DNA from: an uncultured Clostridia bacterium
Lineage (GTDB): Bacteria; Bacillota; Clostridia; Christensenellales; Pumilibacteraceae
Length of the DNA: 64,000 bases
Direction: 5' to 3'
Assembly: GCA_947066105.1 (NCBI GenBank)
Contig: CAMSYM010000002.1
Coordinates: forward strand, 148,390 to 212,389
Shown one piece after another: positions 44,900 through 56,700 of the stretch; within the stretch, counting starts at the first letter, position 1; every line of letters starts with the position of its first letter. The notes below the pieces were generated by a model. It had not been told where the DNA came from. It was given only the letters and a program-made list of their open reading frames with translations, and did no database searches. Position numbers and translations under genes: made by a program.

Positions 44900-46846
44900 A
44901 TGTCGGAATATAACGCCGGTAATATACGCGTGCTCGAAGGGTTGGATGCGGTAAGGCTTCGCCCCGGCATGTATATCGGAACGACGGGTGTAAAAGGATT
45001 ACACCATATATTATGGGAAATAGTCGACAACTCGATAGACGAAGTAGCTAACGGTTTTGCTACGAGCGTTACCGTTACCATTCATGCCGACGGAAGCGCG
45101 TCTGTCGAAGACGACGGTCGCGGTATCCCCGTCGACATACATCCGCAACTCGGCGTGTCGGGCGTGGAAGTCGTTTTTACGCAGTTGCACGCGGGCGGCA
45201 AGTTCGATACCAGCAACTACTCGCATTCGGGCGGACTTCACGGCGTCGGCGCGTCGGTAACGAACGCGCTTTCGGAATGGCTCAAAGTCGAAGTTTTCAA
45301 AAACGGCACGACTTACCGCATGGAGTTCGAGTCCAAGGAAGTCAACGGCGAAGTCAAGGGCGGCATTCCCAAATACAGTCTTATAGACACGGGCGAAAAG
45401 ACGGACAAGCACGGCTCGTTTATTCGGTTCATGCCCGATAAACGTATATTCGAAACGGTCATATTCCAATTCGATATGATCTCGCGTCGGCTCAAAGAGC
45501 TTGCGTTCCTTAACCAAGGCGTAAAGATAAAACTCATTGACGAGCGCATACGCATAGGCGAAGGCTACCGCACGCTCGAATACTGTTACGACGGCGGAAT
45601 AGTCGACTTCGTTAAATATATCAACGAGGCGCGCACCATGCTGTACAACGAGCCGATAATGATCTCGGGCGAGCGCGACGGTATATCGATGCAACTTGCG
45701 TTCCAGCACACCGACGCTTACACCGAAAACCTGTTTTCGTATGTCAACAACATTCCCACAACGGAAGGCGGCACGCACGAAACCGGCTTTAAAGCGGCGT
45801 ATACCAAGGTCATGAACGACTTTGCTCGTCGCGTCGGAATGCTCAAAGACAAGGACGCCAATCTTTTGGGCGACGATTACCGCGAAGGGCTTACGGCTGT
45901 GTTGTCCGTGCAAATGACCAACGTGCAGTTCGAGGGACAGACCAAAACCAAGCTCGGCAATCCCGCGGCGCGTATCGCGCTCGAAGGCATCGTAACGCAG
46001 GTACTCGGCGAATACTTTGCCGATCCCGCGCATTCGGCTGTCGGCGAAGCAATACTTAAAAAGGGTATGCTTGCCGCCAAGGTGCGCGAAGCGGCGCGCA
46101 AGGAAAAAGAGATAACGCGCGCCAAAAACGCGATCGATAACTTCAATCTCGTAGGCAAGCTTACGCCGTGCACCGGCAAAAAGCCGGAGAACAACGAGCT
46201 TTTCATCGTCGAGGGCGACAGCGCCGGCGGAACTTGCAAGCAAGCGCGCGCTCGGTCGTATCAGGCGATATTGCCGTTGCGCGGCAAACCGTTGAACGCC
46301 GAAAAAAAGCGTATAGACCAAGTGCTTGCAAACGAAGAGATACGCACGCTCATTTCCGCGCTCGGATCGGGAATAGGCGAGGACTTTAACGTCGACAATC
46401 TTAACTACCACAAGGTGATAATACTTTCCGATGCGGACGTCGACGGATACCATATCCGCGCTATATTGTTGACTTTCTTCTTCCGCTATATGAAAGAGCT
46501 TATCACGGAAGGTCACGTTTATATAGGCTTGCCGCCGCTTTACAAGGTGGAAAAGGGCAATCAAGTGGAATATTGTTATGATGACGCCGCGCTTGCGGAC
46601 GCAAAATCCAAGCTCGGCAAGGGCGCGCTCGTTCAGCGCTATAAAGGTTTGGGCGAAATGAGCGCCGATCAGCTTTGGGAAACGACGATGAATCCTCAAC
46701 AGCGCTCGCTCATGCAGGTGTCTATCGACGACGCCGCGGAAGCCGAAAAGCTGGTGTCCGTTTTGATGGGCGACGCCGCAGACCTTCGTCGCGAGTATAT
46801 AATCGAACATGCGGACTTTAACAAGGTAGATACGTTCAATAAGTAA
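44900..46846 (+). CDS. parE: type IIA topoisomerase ATPase subunit, topoisomerase IV (ParE)-like
   Basis: The 648 residues contain the GHKL ATPase domain (EIVDNSIDEVANG, EDDGRGIPVDIH, GGLHGVGASVTNAL) and the TOPRIM domain (IVEGDSAGGTCKQARARSYQAILPLRGK, shown here only in part, and LSDADVDGYHIRAILLTF), then YKGLGEMSADQLWETTMNP. The choice between GyrB and ParE is not certain from sequence alone. I favour ParE because the partner gene lacks the gyrase box and the neighbourhood has no dnaA, dnaN or recF, the usual context of gyrBA. CGGAGGA precedes the ATG. Confidence 0.8.
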   Translation: MSEYNAGNIRVLEGLDAVRLRPGMYIGTTGVKGLHHILWEIVDNSIDEVANGFATSVTVTIHADGSASVEDDGRGIPVDIHPQLGVSGVEVVFTQLHAGGKFDTSNYSHSGGLHGVGASVTNALSEWLKVEVFKNGTTYRMEFESKEVNGEVKGGIPKYSLIDTGEKTDKHGSFIRFMPDKRIFETVIFQFDMISRRLKELAFLNQGVKIKLIDERIRIGEGYRTLEYCYDGGIVDFVKYINEARTMLYNEPIMISGERDGISMQLAFQHTDAYTENLFSYVNNIPTTEGGTHETGFKAAYTKVMNDFARRVGMLKDKDANLLGDDYREGLTAVLSVQMTNVQFEGQTKTKLGNPAARIALEGIVTQVLGEYFADPAHSAVGEAILKKGMLAAKVREAARKEKEITRAKNAIDNFNLVGKLTPCTGKKPENNELFIVEGDSAGGTCKQARARSYQAILPLRGKPLNAEKKRIDQVLANEEIRTLISALGSGIGEDFNVDNLNYHKVIILSDADVDGYHIRAILLTFFFRYMKELITEGHVYIGLPPLYKVEKGNQVEYCYDDAALADAKSKLGKGALVQRYKGLGEMSADQLWETTMNPQQRSLMQVSIDDAAEAEKLVSVLMGDAADLRREYIIEHADFNKVDTFNK

Positions 46847-47070
46847 GCGTCGCTTATCAAGCTCATTCGGCAATATCGCTGTCGATTTCCGCACTGCGTG
46901 CGTTGCGTCGCTCTCGACGTATGTTTGATCATATACGACTTCGAGCGCCGCGCCTTCGTATCACGAAAATCGTTTGTGCGATCTTGCTCGCATCGCTTGA
47001 TAGCGCCGCTCAACAACACGCATTATTTTATCAATAAATTCCCAATCCCGAAATCACAAAGAGGACAGAT

Positions 47071-49530
47071 ATGGCACAGGATAACGATAAAAATACGGAA
47101 GTAACGCAAGCTAAACTCGTCGTGTCCACAATGGAAGACGTGATGCGCGACTCCATGATCCCTTATTCGGAGGCGGTCATACTGGATCGCGCGCTTCCGC
47201 GCGTCGAGGACGGCTTGAAGCCCGTTCAGCGTCGAATATTGTACACTATGCAACAGCTCGGCATTACGCCGGACAAGCCGTATAAAAAGAGCGCGCGTAT
47301 AGTCGGCGACTGCTTGGGTAAGCTCCATCCGCACGGCGACAGCTCGGTATATCAAGCTATGGTACGTATGGCGCAACCGTTCAATATGGGCGCATGCCTT
47401 GTAGACGGACACGGTAACTTCGGCTCTGTCGACGGCGACGGCGCGGCGGCTATGCGTTATACGGAAGCGCGGCTCACTCCGCTCGCGCTCGAACTTTTGC
47501 GCGATATAGACAAAAACACGGTAAAATGGAGCTGGAACTTCGACGACTCGTTGATGGAGCCGGATATGCTTCCCGGACGGTTCCCCAATCTTTTGGTAAA
47601 CGGCGCGACGGGAATAGCGGTCGGGCTTGCGACAAACATTCCGCCGCACAACCTTATGGAATGTATCGACGGCGTTATAGCGTATATCGATAATCCCAAA
47701 ACGACGTTGAAAGAGATGATGAAGATCATCAAGGGACCGGACTTCCCGACGGGCGGCGTTATAATCCCCACCGAGCTTGCTCACGCATACGAAACGGGCA
47801 AGGGCAAGATCAACGTTCGCGCCAAGCTCCATATCGAAAACGACAACGATAAAAAGATCATCGTAATAGACGAGATACCTTACGGCGTAAACAAGTCGCA
47901 GCTGTTGGAAAGCATAATCAAAGTTCGCGAGGATAAAAAGGGCGTTTTGACCGGCATAACCGACGTAGTGGACGAATCCGACCGCGTAGGCATGCGCGCC
48001 GTCATAAAGACAAAGCGCGACGCCAATCCCAAGGATATCGTCAACGCGCTGTTCAAGTATACCAATCTGTCCACCAACTTCTCGTTCAACATGGTCGCTA
48101 TCGCCGACGGCAAACCGCAACTCATGGGGTTGTTGGACATCATAGCGTATTACGTAAACTACCAGCGCGAGATCGTTTTACGCCGCACAAAGTACGAACT
48201 CGAAGCGGCGAAAAAGCGCGAGCATATTCTCGAAGGCTTGGTCATCGCCGTCAGAAATATCGACGAAGTGATCAAGATCATCAAGGAAAGCCCCAACACG
48301 ACCGCCGCAAAAGAAGCTTTGCGCAGGCGGTTCGGCTTGTCCGAGATCCAAGCGCAAGCCGTTCTCGATATGCGCCTTGCGCGGCTCACGCATTTGGAGA
48401 TATTCAAGCTCGAAAAAGAGCTTGCGGACGTTAAAAGCGAAATAGCGCGGCTTGAAGCTATCGTCGCGTCCAAGAAACTGCAAATGGAGCTTGTAAAGAC
48501 CGAACTTTTGGGCATCAGAAAGCAGTATAAAGAGAACAGAAAATCGGCTATCGTCGCGTCCGTCGAGCAGTACGTTATTCCGAGCGACGATGAAAAACCG
48601 ACGTTCGAATACGTGATCGCCGCCAACGCAAACCGTCAGGTCAAAAAGATGCTTGTCAAAAACTTCACTATGGCGAGCAAGGATTTTTCGGACAATTCGA
48701 CGCTCAACGAGATATGCAATTGTATCGTTCGCGCCAAGTCCAACGACCGAGTGTTTTGCTTTACCAATCTCGGCAATTGCTACAAGCTGGACGTCGAGGC
48801 TATCCCCGACGGCAAGTGGCGCGAAAAAGGCGCGGAGCTTAAAAAGATCGTCGCGGACGCGCTGGACGGGGAGTATCCCGTATATATGCGCGTAGTGGAA
48901 GAAAAATTGCCGAAGGGCAATTTGTTGTTCTATACAAAGCTCGGCATGGTCAAAAAGTCGCCGTGGAGCGAGTACAACGTCGTCAAGTCGGCATACGCCG
49001 CGACCAAATTGCGCGACGGCGATACAGTTATAGGCATAGAGGACGAGACGGAAGGCAGTTCGCTGATGATAGTCACCAAGTACGGCATGTGCCTTAACGC
49101 CGATATGTCCGACGTTCCCAGCCAAAACAGGATAGCTACGGGCGTGCGGTGCATGTCGCTCGCCGACGGCGACGAGTGCGTGCTTATAAAGCAGGTCAAC
49201 GGCGACGGCGAGATCGCGCTTTGTACCGATCGCGGCTACGCAAAGCGGTTGCTCGTAAGCCAGATAGACGTTATGGGCAGATACCGCAAGGGTATACGCG
49301 TGATCGACTTTGCAAAGGGCAAGACCGATAACGGCAGTTGTATAGCGTACGCCACGGTGGTCACCATGCCGTTCAAAGTGGTGTTCAACGTCGACGACGA
49401 GTATTTGACTGCGTATTCGACCGAAAACTTCTCGATAGAAAACCGCACGCATGCTGGCAAACCGCTTCTCAAAGGCAAGCACAATATCGTAGCGGGCTAT
49501 GCGTATAAAGATGCGCTCACTTATAATTGA
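47071..49530 (+). CDS. parC: type IIA topoisomerase DNA-cleaving subunit, topoisomerase IV (ParC)-like
   Basis: The 819 residues include the cleavage domain with [41 protein letters not shown] and the catalytic Tyr in [12 protein letters not shown] near residue 128. PVQRRILY is the ParC form; gyrase A usually reads PVHRRILY. The C-terminal domain has degenerate propeller blades, and no gyrase-box sequence (QRRGGKG) is visible, so it probably cannot wrap DNA for supercoiling and would decatenate instead. GAGG precedes the ATG. It follows the B subunit after 224 bases with nothing recognisable between. Confidence 0.8.
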   Translation: MAQDNDKNTEVTQAKLVVSTMEDVMRDSMIPYSEAVILDRALPRVEDGLKPVQRRILYTMQQLGITPDKPYKKSARIVGDCLGKLHPHGDSSVYQAMVRMAQPFNMGACLVDGHGNFGSVDGDGAAAMRYTEARLTPLALELLRDIDKNTVKWSWNFDDSLMEPDMLPGRFPNLLVNGATGIAVGLATNIPPHNLMECIDGVIAYIDNPKTTLKEMMKIIKGPDFPTGGVIIPTELAHAYETGKGKINVRAKLHIENDNDKKIIVIDEIPYGVNKSQLLESIIKVREDKKGVLTGITDVVDESDRVGMRAVIKTKRDANPKDIVNALFKYTNLSTNFSFNMVAIADGKPQLMGLLDIIAYYVNYQREIVLRRTKYELEAAKKREHILEGLVIAVRNIDEVIKIIKESPNTTAAKEALRRRFGLSEIQAQAVLDMRLARLTHLEIFKLEKELADVKSEIARLEAIVASKKLQMELVKTELLGIRKQYKENRKSAIVASVEQYVIPSDDEKPTFEYVIAANANRQVKKMLVKNFTMASKDFSDNSTLNEICNCIVRAKSNDRVFCFTNLGNCYKLDVEAIPDGKWREKGAELKKIVADALDGEYPVYMRVVEEKLPKGNLLFYTKLGMVKKSPWSEYNVVKSAYAATKLRDGDTVIGIEDETEGSSLMIVTKYGMCLNADMSDVPSQNRIATGVRCMSLADGDECVLIKQVNGDGEIALCTDRGYAKRLLVSQIDVMGRYRKGIRVIDFAKGKTDNGSCIAYATVVTMPFKVVFNVDDEYLTAYSTENFSIENRTHAGKPLLKGKHNIVAGYAYKDALTYN

Positions 49531-49575
49531 TAACGAATAAACCGAGCGGTCGTTTAACGAATGACCCGTAAACAA

Positions 49576-49615
49576 AAAGCTCGCTACGCTTCGTTTCCGA
49601 AGCGTAGCGAGCTTT
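49576..49615 (+). terminator. terminator after the topoisomerase genes
   Basis: Perfect 18-base arms starting AAAGCTCGCTACGC enclose TTTC. The T tract is short (TTTACTCT). A second longer imperfect stem (ACGGCAAACCGT and its partner) follows at 49621-49673. Confidence 0.75.
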
Positions 49616-49675
49616 ACTCTACGGCAAACCGTATTTTTATCGAATGAAAATGAAACGGTTTGTTTTTGCCGTATA

Positions 49676-49704
49676 TTGCGACGGCGCAATGCGTCGGGCA
49701 TAAT
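49676..49704 (+). promoter_or_regulatory. weak candidate promoter of the transglycosylase gene
   Basis: TTGCGA and CATAAT are separated by 17 bases, about 30 bases before the ATG. Confidence 0.35.
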
Positions 49705-49735
49705 AATTAGCGTGTGCGGAACATAAACTACATAC

Positions 49736-50242
49736 ATGAGAAAAAGCAGGGTGATTACGTGGCTTGCGGCGGGGTTCGCTTGCGTAGCCGTAGCGATAGC
49801 GGTTGCGATATGTATCGTGTTTCCCAATAAGTACGCGTCGAGCATCGACGCGGCGGCGGACGAATTCGGGCTTGACCGTGCGCTCGTGCGCTCCGTAGTG
49901 TGGGCGGAAAGTAAGTTCAAAAGCGACGCTGTGTCCGACAAGGGCGCGACGGGGCTTATGCAACTTATGCCCGAAACATTCGACGAATGCGCGACCGCGC
50001 TTTATATACCGCGCGGCGAAAACGCCATGATCGATCCCGAAAATTCGTTGCGTTGCGGCTGTTATTATCTGTCGTTGTTGATCGATAAGTTCGACGGCGA
50101 TACGTCCGCCGCGCTCATGGCGTACAATGCGGGCGAACTCAACGCGCGCAAATTTTTGAGCGGCGAGCCTGTGTTTAAGGAAACGCGCAAGTATCTCAAA
50201 GACGTCGCGCTTGCACAAAAGGTTTACGGGTTTTTCGCATAG
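49736..50242 (+). CDS. membrane-anchored lytic transglycosylase
   Basis: The 168-residue protein has an N-terminal membrane segment (VITWLAAGFACVAVAIAVAI) and an SLT domain. The catalytic glutamate is Glu58 in VVWAESKFKSDAVSDKGATG, followed by GLMQLMPETF and the later ALMAYNAGELNARKFL, which are the family's GLMQ and AYN motifs. It would cleave the glycan strands of peptidoglycan outside the membrane, forming 1,6-anhydro ends. Its spacing from the downstream transporter gene (160 bases with a separate promoter) argues against one operon. Confidence 0.93.
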   Translation: MRKSRVITWLAAGFACVAVAIAVAICIVFPNKYASSIDAAADEFGLDRALVRSVVWAESKFKSDAVSDKGATGLMQLMPETFDECATALYIPRGENAMIDPENSLRCGCYYLSLLIDKFDGDTSAALMAYNAGELNARKFLSGEPVFKETRKYLKDVALAQKVYGFFA

Positions 50243-50302
50243 GCGTATCGTATATACAAACATTAAGATTTCATTAAAAATCAAGGTAACGCCGAAAATA
50301 TG

Positions 50303-50330
50303 TTGACAATAGTCGGGGGGGGGGTATAAT
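50303..50330 (+). promoter_or_regulatory. promoter of the ABC transporter with a G10 tract in its spacer
   Basis: Perfect TTGACA and perfect TATAAT are separated by 16 bases, ten of which are one uninterrupted G run ending at the -10 element. Gain or loss of a G would change spacer length. Confidence 0.85.
50315..50324 (+). repeat. G10 homopolymer tract
   Basis: Ten consecutive G bases lie directly before the TATAAT of the ABC transporter promoter. Confidence 0.95.
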
Positions 50331-50401
50331 CTTTTTATAGACAAACATGTCGGCGTAAATGCGTCGGCGTTTTGTCTGATATCAAATCGGGAGAGTAAAG
50401 A

Positions 50402-53400
50402 ATGTTAGAAGTAAAGCATTTGCGCAAAGAGTACAGGACAAAGAACGGTGTTATAACCAAGGCGCTCGACGACGTGTCATTGACTTTTGCCGAAACGGGG
50501 ATGGTTTTTATTCTCGGTAAATCGGGTAGCGGCAAGTCGACGCTTTTGAACGTTTGCGGCGGGCTCGACAGAGCGGATTCGGGCGAGATAATAATCAAAG
50601 GGAAAAGCAGTAACGAGTTTTCGGGACAGGACTTCGACAGCTACCGAAATACATACGTCGGGTTTGTTTTTCAGGAATACAATATTCTCGAAGAATTCAC
50701 CGTGGAAGAGAACATCGCGCTCGCGTTGGAGCTTCAAAACAAAAAGCGCGATAAAGCGGTGATCGAACGGATACTCGCCGACGTCGACATGACGAGCTTT
50801 GCGAGCCGTAAGCCCAACACGCTTTCGGGCGGACAGAAACAGCGCGTCGCGATAGCGCGTGCGCTCGTCAAAGAGCCGGAAATAATAATGGCGGACGAGC
50901 CTACCGGCGCGCTCGACAGCAAAACGGGTCAGCAGGTTTTCGACACGCTCAAAAAGCTGTCCGAAACAAAGCTCGTCATAGTGATATCGCACGACCGCGA
51001 TTTTGCCGAACAGTACGGCGACCGCATAATAGAGCTTAAAGACGGAAAGGTGATATCCGATCAGACCCGCGCGGAAAGCGGCGACGGGGCGAAGAACGTA
51101 CGGTTTTTCGGCACGGACACGGTGTGCGTGACGCGCGGCGCGGAGCTTACAGACGCCGATATGCAAAGCATAAGGCAATTTTTGAACAAGTCGGGCGGTG
51201 CGGCGGTCATATCCACTTCGCGCGAACGCATTTCGGAAATGAAGCAGGACTTGCCCGAGCTGAGCGTAGGCGCGTTTGAGGATGTAAAGGAGCAGCCGCA
51301 GAGTAAAGCGTATCCGCAGCAAAAGCTTATACGCTCGCACCTGCCCGCGCGGCACGCGATAAGAATGGGCGGGAGCAGTCTTAAAACCAAGCCTGTGAGG
51401 CTCGTGTTTACGATACTTTTATCGGTCATCGCGTTCATACTGTTCGGACTCGCGTCCACGCTCATGCTGTTCGACGGTAAGTCGGTCACCAAAGAAACGC
51501 TTAACAATGCGTCCGACGAGCAGTTGGTCCTTTCCAAAGCGTATTGGGAAACGACCAAAGTGTACGATGGCGATAAGCTCGACCACGAATACGAAAACAA
51601 GCGCGAAACGCCGTTTACTTACGACGAGTTTTTGAAAATACGCGAAAAATATACGGGCGCGTTGGCGGCTGTCGGCGCAAACATATATTTGAACGAAGTA
51701 TCGATGCCGAACACAGTGCAACAGTTTTATACGACTTCGCTCGACGGACTTATCATCAACGACGATTCGCTCGAATATATTGCGGGCAAAGCGCCCGCCG
51801 CGCTCGACGAAGCGGCGATAACCGATTTCGTTTTAGACGGACTTAAAACGGATAAGACCGAAGTGACGATGTTTTCCGAAAAGACGAACAATAGCGTCGT
51901 CGTCGACGTAAATACCGCGACGGATATAATTTATACGGCGGAAAATCCCGTAAAGATTTCCGTCGGCGGAAGTTATTTCAAGATAGTCGGTATATATAAG
52001 GGCATGGCTGTGCCTGCCGAATACGTCGCGCTCAAAGAAGCGGCGGACAAGTGTTTGCAGTATGACGGCGATTATCAGTTGACGTGGCAGTGGCAGCAAG
52101 CGCGAAGCAGCGGCATGTATGCGCGTGTTGCCGTCACAAAAGAGCTTGCCGACGAGTATGTAAGCGCGGGCGGCGGCAATAATGACGATATCGATATATA
52201 TAAATATTTCGACAGCGGTTACGCTTCCGTCCAGTTGGGATTTAAAGACGATAACGACGTATTCGTTACCGAAAATTACGTGGGTAATTTCGCAAAATAC
52301 GGCGAGCGCGACGGATTGCAGCCGTTGGATATTTTCGATAGCAACGGCGACAAAGTAACTGCGTTGCCGAGCGGCAGCGTCGCAGTCAACTATACGGTGT
52401 GGGCTGAAATGCTGAGTCGAAAAATGAACGACGCGGTTTGGGGCGCAAACAACGAAACCGCCAATCGCGTATACGAAGAGTGGCGAAGCTCGGCCGCGCA
52501 AGCAGCTCGCGAAGAATACGAAAAGCTTAATCCCGAGCCGTCGCAGAACGATTGGGATGAATGGAACGAATGGAATATCGCGCTCAACGATTATATATGG
52601 AAGGTCGTCGACGAGCAAGACCCTATAAGCTCTTTGCGCCGCGTAGCATACGGTGAGATCGCCGATATGAAGACGATCAAGAGCGTGATAAAAAGAGCGG
52701 GCGATATGGCGGCGAGAATGGAAGTCGACGCATCTTGCACCATTTACAGCGAATATAACGGCGAAGAACGTCCTGTAACTTTAACCGCAATGTTCTTTTT
52801 GGGCAGATATGATTACGTTGCATATCTTTCCGACGAGCTATACGATCTGTATTACGTCTCGCAGTCTTATGACAACGATTGGCATAGCGAGTATTCGACT
52901 GATTACGTTGTACCCGAAGATGCGTTTATTTCCACGGTGTTTATACCTAAAAGTTCAAGCGCCGTCAACGAGTTTGTCGATCTCACTTACGAGCGCGGTA
53001 ATGACGATTCTACTTTCATGATAAGAAACACCGTTATGTTGCAGCTCGATATGCTTATCGGCATGGCGGGCGCGCTCGAAACGGGATTTTTGATCGCGGG
53101 CTTGGTGCTTGCGCTGTTCGCGTTCCTGTTGATGTTCAATTTCATTTCGGCGTCTATTACAGCCAAAAAGAAAGAGATAGGTATATTGCGAGCCATAGGC
53201 GCGAGAACGCTCGACGTGTTCAAAATATTCCTTTCGGAAGCGATGATAATCGCGCTTATTTGTTTTATTATTTCGACGGCGGGCGCGTTCGGCGCGTGTA
53301 TATTGCTTAACACGACGTTGATAACGGATACTTTTATCAAGGTCAGCGTTTTCGTATTCGGTCCGCTGTCGGTGGCGTGCATACTCGGCATAGCGTTAGT

Positions 53401-53479
53401 CACTGCGATAGTATCGACGGTGATCCCTGTCGGCTTGTATTCGCGCAAGCCGCCCGTCGCCAGCATCAGAGCGTTGTAA
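50402..53479 (+). CDS. fused ABC transporter ATPase and FtsX-type permease with a large outer domain
   Basis: Residues 1-225 form an ATPase of the MacB/LolD type: Walker [10 protein letters not shown] at 39-47, signature LSGGQKQR near 141, and Walker [13 protein letters not shown] near 160. A linker follows, then a first membrane helix near 340 ([21 protein letters not shown]), an extracellular domain of roughly 520 residues, and three C-terminal helices with the FtsX signature [20 protein letters not shown]. Such proteins work by mechanotransmission on envelope substrates such as peptides or lipoproteins rather than by classical transport. No regulator or partner gene is adjacent. GGGAG lies before the ATG. 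Confidence 0.88.
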   Translation: MLEVKHLRKEYRTKNGVITKALDDVSLTFAETGMVFILGKSGSGKSTLLNVCGGLDRADSGEIIIKGKSSNEFSGQDFDSYRNTYVGFVFQEYNILEEFTVEENIALALELQNKKRDKAVIERILADVDMTSFASRKPNTLSGGQKQRVAIARALVKEPEIIMADEPTGALDSKTGQQVFDTLKKLSETKLVIVISHDRDFAEQYGDRIIELKDGKVISDQTRAESGDGAKNVRFFGTDTVCVTRGAELTDADMQSIRQFLNKSGGAAVISTSRERISEMKQDLPELSVGAFEDVKEQPQSKAYPQQKLIRSHLPARHAIRMGGSSLKTKPVRLVFTILLSVIAFILFGLASTLMLFDGKSVTKETLNNASDEQLVLSKAYWETTKVYDGDKLDHEYENKRETPFTYDEFLKIREKYTGALAAVGANIYLNEVSMPNTVQQFYTTSLDGLIINDDSLEYIAGKAPAALDEAAITDFVLDGLKTDKTEVTMFSEKTNNSVVVDVNTATDIIYTAENPVKISVGGSYFKIVGIYKGMAVPAEYVALKEAADKCLQYDGDYQLTWQWQQARSSGMYARVAVTKELADEYVSAGGGNNDDIDIYKYFDSGYASVQLGFKDDNDVFVTENYVGNFAKYGERDGLQPLDIFDSNGDKVTALPSGSVAVNYTVWAEMLSRKMNDAVWGANNETANRVYEEWRSSAAQAAREEYEKLNPEPSQNDWDEWNEWNIALNDYIWKVVDEQDPISSLRRVAYGEIADMKTIKSVIKRAGDMAARMEVDASCTIYSEYNGEERPVTLTAMFFLGRYDYVAYLSDELYDLYYVSQSYDNDWHSEYSTDYVVPEDAFISTVFIPKSSSAVNEFVDLTYERGNDDSTFMIRNTVMLQLDMLIGMAGALETGFLIAGLVLALFAFLLMFNFISASITAKKKEIGILRAIGARTLDVFKIFLSEAMIIALICFIISTAGAFGACILLNTTLITDTFIKVSVFVFGPLSVACILGIALVTAIVSTVIPVGLYSRKPPVASIRAL

Positions 53480-53537
53480 AAACGCGATCGATAACGATAT
53501 CGGACGGATATTGTAAGAGAAAGACATTATTTAAGAT

Positions 53538-53579
53538 CGGTGCGGATCGATAAGTTACTTGGAGTTCCGCACCGTTTTT
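53538..53579 (+). terminator. terminator of the ABC transporter gene
   Basis: CGGTGCGGA pairs perfectly with TCCGCACCG across a 19-base loop, followed by five T residues. Confidence 0.8.
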
Positions 53580-53687
53580 ATTTGCGCGATAAAGTTTATG
53601 TTATATCGAATTCTCGGTTTTATTTGCGTATGATCGTTGCCGAATGACAAAAATTTCGGCAATCGGCGAAAATCGGTACAAAAAGCC

Positions 53688-53716
53688 TTGAAAAGTCGTG
53701 CGCGCTATGCTATAAT
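53688..53716 (+). promoter_or_regulatory. promoter of the ftsK-recA region
   Basis: TTGAAA and a perfect TATAAT are separated by 17 bases, giving a leader of about 50 bases before the GTG start. Confidence 0.75.
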
Positions 53717-53772
53717 GATATGTGCGTAGAAAAGCGTTCTGTTTTTTTGTGACTTTTTACGGGGAGTGCGCT

Positions 53773-56700
53773 GTGGCTAATAGCAGAAATAGGAAAAAGA
53801 ATAACAAAAGCAAAAGCGGTAATCACGACGCGTTGGGAATGACGCTCGTCGTCGTTTCGGCGTTTTTATTGTTATGCATAGCGATCAAGCCTGTTCTCGG
53901 CGTATTCAGCGAAGCGATTTTCGGCGTTATGCTCGGCGTGTTCGGCATAGCGGCGTATCCCATGCTTTTAGCCAATCTTTTGCTCGGCGTGTTCATTCTT
54001 CTGCGGCGGTCGTTGAGCGCGTCAAAAAAGACGATAATTTGCACGTCGCTTTTGGCGTTTTTCGGTTTGGTGATATTACAGCTTGCGTCTACCCATCATT
54101 TTTTGAGCGGCACGTTCAACGAGTATATCGAAAACGTTTATTATGCAAAGTATTCTGCGGGCGGCGTGATCATGGGCGTGATCGCTTTCGGACTGAAAGC
54201 GGGCATAACGGAGATCGCTTGTTACGTAGTGTTTTCGCTTGCGGTGATAATAACCGTGCTTGTGATGACTTCGGCTGTGTCGCGCATCAAAAACGCGATC
54301 GCAAACCGCAAGACGTCCAAAGCCCCGACCGAACCCAAGCCTGCGCCGCACAGCATGCTTTCCGACGACGAAGCGCGGCGAGTGATAGCGGTCGGTCCGC
54401 GCGGCGGGTTGTTTGTGGAACGTATCGAGCGTTCGTCGCCCGATTTCGCCGTCGAAACGGGGGTAGCCAGCGAAGCGCCGACGTCCGAAAAGCGCAACGT
54501 CAGCAATTATTCGGCTACGTCCGTTATGGACGGACGCGCGTCCGATCCCGACGAGAGCCGCAACACCGCGCGTTTTCGGTTGTTCGGCGACGCGGACGAA
54601 ATAAAGCGTCAGTCCGCCGAGGAATTCAGCAAGGCGTCGCGCCCGGAACCCAAGCCCGCGCCCAAAGCGTCGCAACGAGTGCGCGAGTACGAATTCACCG
54701 ACGATACCGACGGAATAGCGGAGCCGTACGAGCGCGTCAATACCGACGCGCAAAATGCGGACAAGCCGCGCAGAGTGGATTTCGACGGCACGCCGGGCAG
54801 TTTGAGCGCGCTTTATTTCCCGCCCGAAAAGGATATTCAGTTTAACGACGACGGTATAGAAAACGTCGACGAAATGCGCGCTCGCGAACGCAAGGCGAGC
54901 GAACGCTCTATATTCGAGCGCGCGTCCGCACCCGTGTTCGACATACCCAAGTACGACGCGCCGCGCGAAAACGTGGAAAAAATAATCGACGCGTCCGCGC
55001 CGATAAAGCCGCCGACCCCGTCGTTCGATCCGCCGCCCGCGCCGACTCTCGGCATATCCGCGGAAGATCGGTTCATGGCGGCGTTCGAGGATCTGCACAA
55101 AACGCCGCCGCCGCTCGAAACGGAAAGATTTTTGTCTCAGGACGATATAATAGACGCATACGAAGTGCGTTCGCGTTATGCCGTTCCCGACGAGCCGTCC
55201 ATACCCGTAGACGACGAGCCGCTCGAAGACATAGTGATCGCGAGCAATCCGCCGCAGCGTGCTTTCGTCGCGCCCGCGGTCGATCCGCACGTACCCGACG
55301 ATTTTTCGGACGGTATAACGGACGGCTCGCTCATTATATCGGACGAGCCTGCGATAGACATGTCGGAAACGCACGATAACGTCAGCGATCTTATAAGCGG
55401 CGACGATCTTTCTGGCATGTACCTGTCCGCGGACGACGCGCCGACGGCGCAAAAGCCCGCGCCGCCGCCCAAGCGTGCCAAAAACGCGCCGCTCGAAAAT
55501 CAGATCACCATAGACGGCATGCTCAAAGAAAAAGCCGAAGGCTCGGTAGTCGGCGCTATCGGCAAGCAGTACAAAAAATACAATTATACGCCGCCGCCTA
55601 TCGATCTTTTAAAGGTATACGACAAGATCGAAGCGTCGCAGGAAGAGCTTAACGCCAGCGCGCAAATTTTGGAAGACGTGGTTTCGCGGTTTTTGAAAGC
55701 GCAGGTTAAGGTGTTGGAAATAGTTCCGGGTCCGCAGGTAACGAGATACGAACTCGAAGTGCCGTCGGGCGTTACCGTGCGCAGTATCGAAACGCGCAGT
55801 GCGGATATCGCGTACGAGATGGCGGCTGTCGGCGGCGTTCGCGTGCAAGCGCCTATTCCCGGCAAGCGCGCGGTCGGTATAGAGATACCCAACAAGAACA
55901 AATCGATAGTCGGACTGCGCGAAGTAGTCGGTTCCAATACGTTTACCAAGCACAAATCGCCGTTGATATTTTCGGTCGGTAAGGACGTAGGCGGTGCGAA
56001 TATAGTTTGCGATCTCGAAAAAGCCCCGCACTTTTTGATAGCGGGACAAACGGGCAGCGGCAAAAGCGCATGTCTTAACAGTCTTATAGTGAGCTTGTTG
56101 TACAAGTCCAGTCCCGAAGATCTCAGACTGATGCTCATCGACCCCAAACGCGTCGAGTTCAGCAAGTTCAGGGGTATGCCGCACCTGTTGTTCGAAAAAA
56201 CGATCACCGAGCCTAACGAAGCGCTCAACGCGCTCAAATGGGCGGCGACCGAAATGGACAGGCGCTATACGATAATGCAAAAATATACGTGCAGTAAGAT
56301 CTCCGAATATAACGGACTGCCCGACGTGATTGCGGGAAAGCTGAACAAGCTCCCGCACATAATCATCATAATCGACGAGCTTGCCAACCTTATGCAGTCG
56401 GCGGTATCGGGCGAGATAGAAAGCAAGATAAGCTCGATAGCGGCGCTCGCGCGCGCGGCGGGTATCCACCTTATAGTCGCGACGCAACGTCCGTCTGCGG
56501 ACGTCGTGACCGGTACGATCAAAGCCAATCTCGGCAGTCGTATCGCGTTTAAAGTTCCCGACGCTACCAACTCGCGCATCATAGTCGACGAAGTGGGTGC
56601 GGAAGCGCTCGCCGGGGACGGCGATATGCTGTTTTTCCCGCAGGATTATTTGACGGCAAAGCGCGTGCAGGGTTCGTTCGTGAACGGCGACGAAGTTGTT

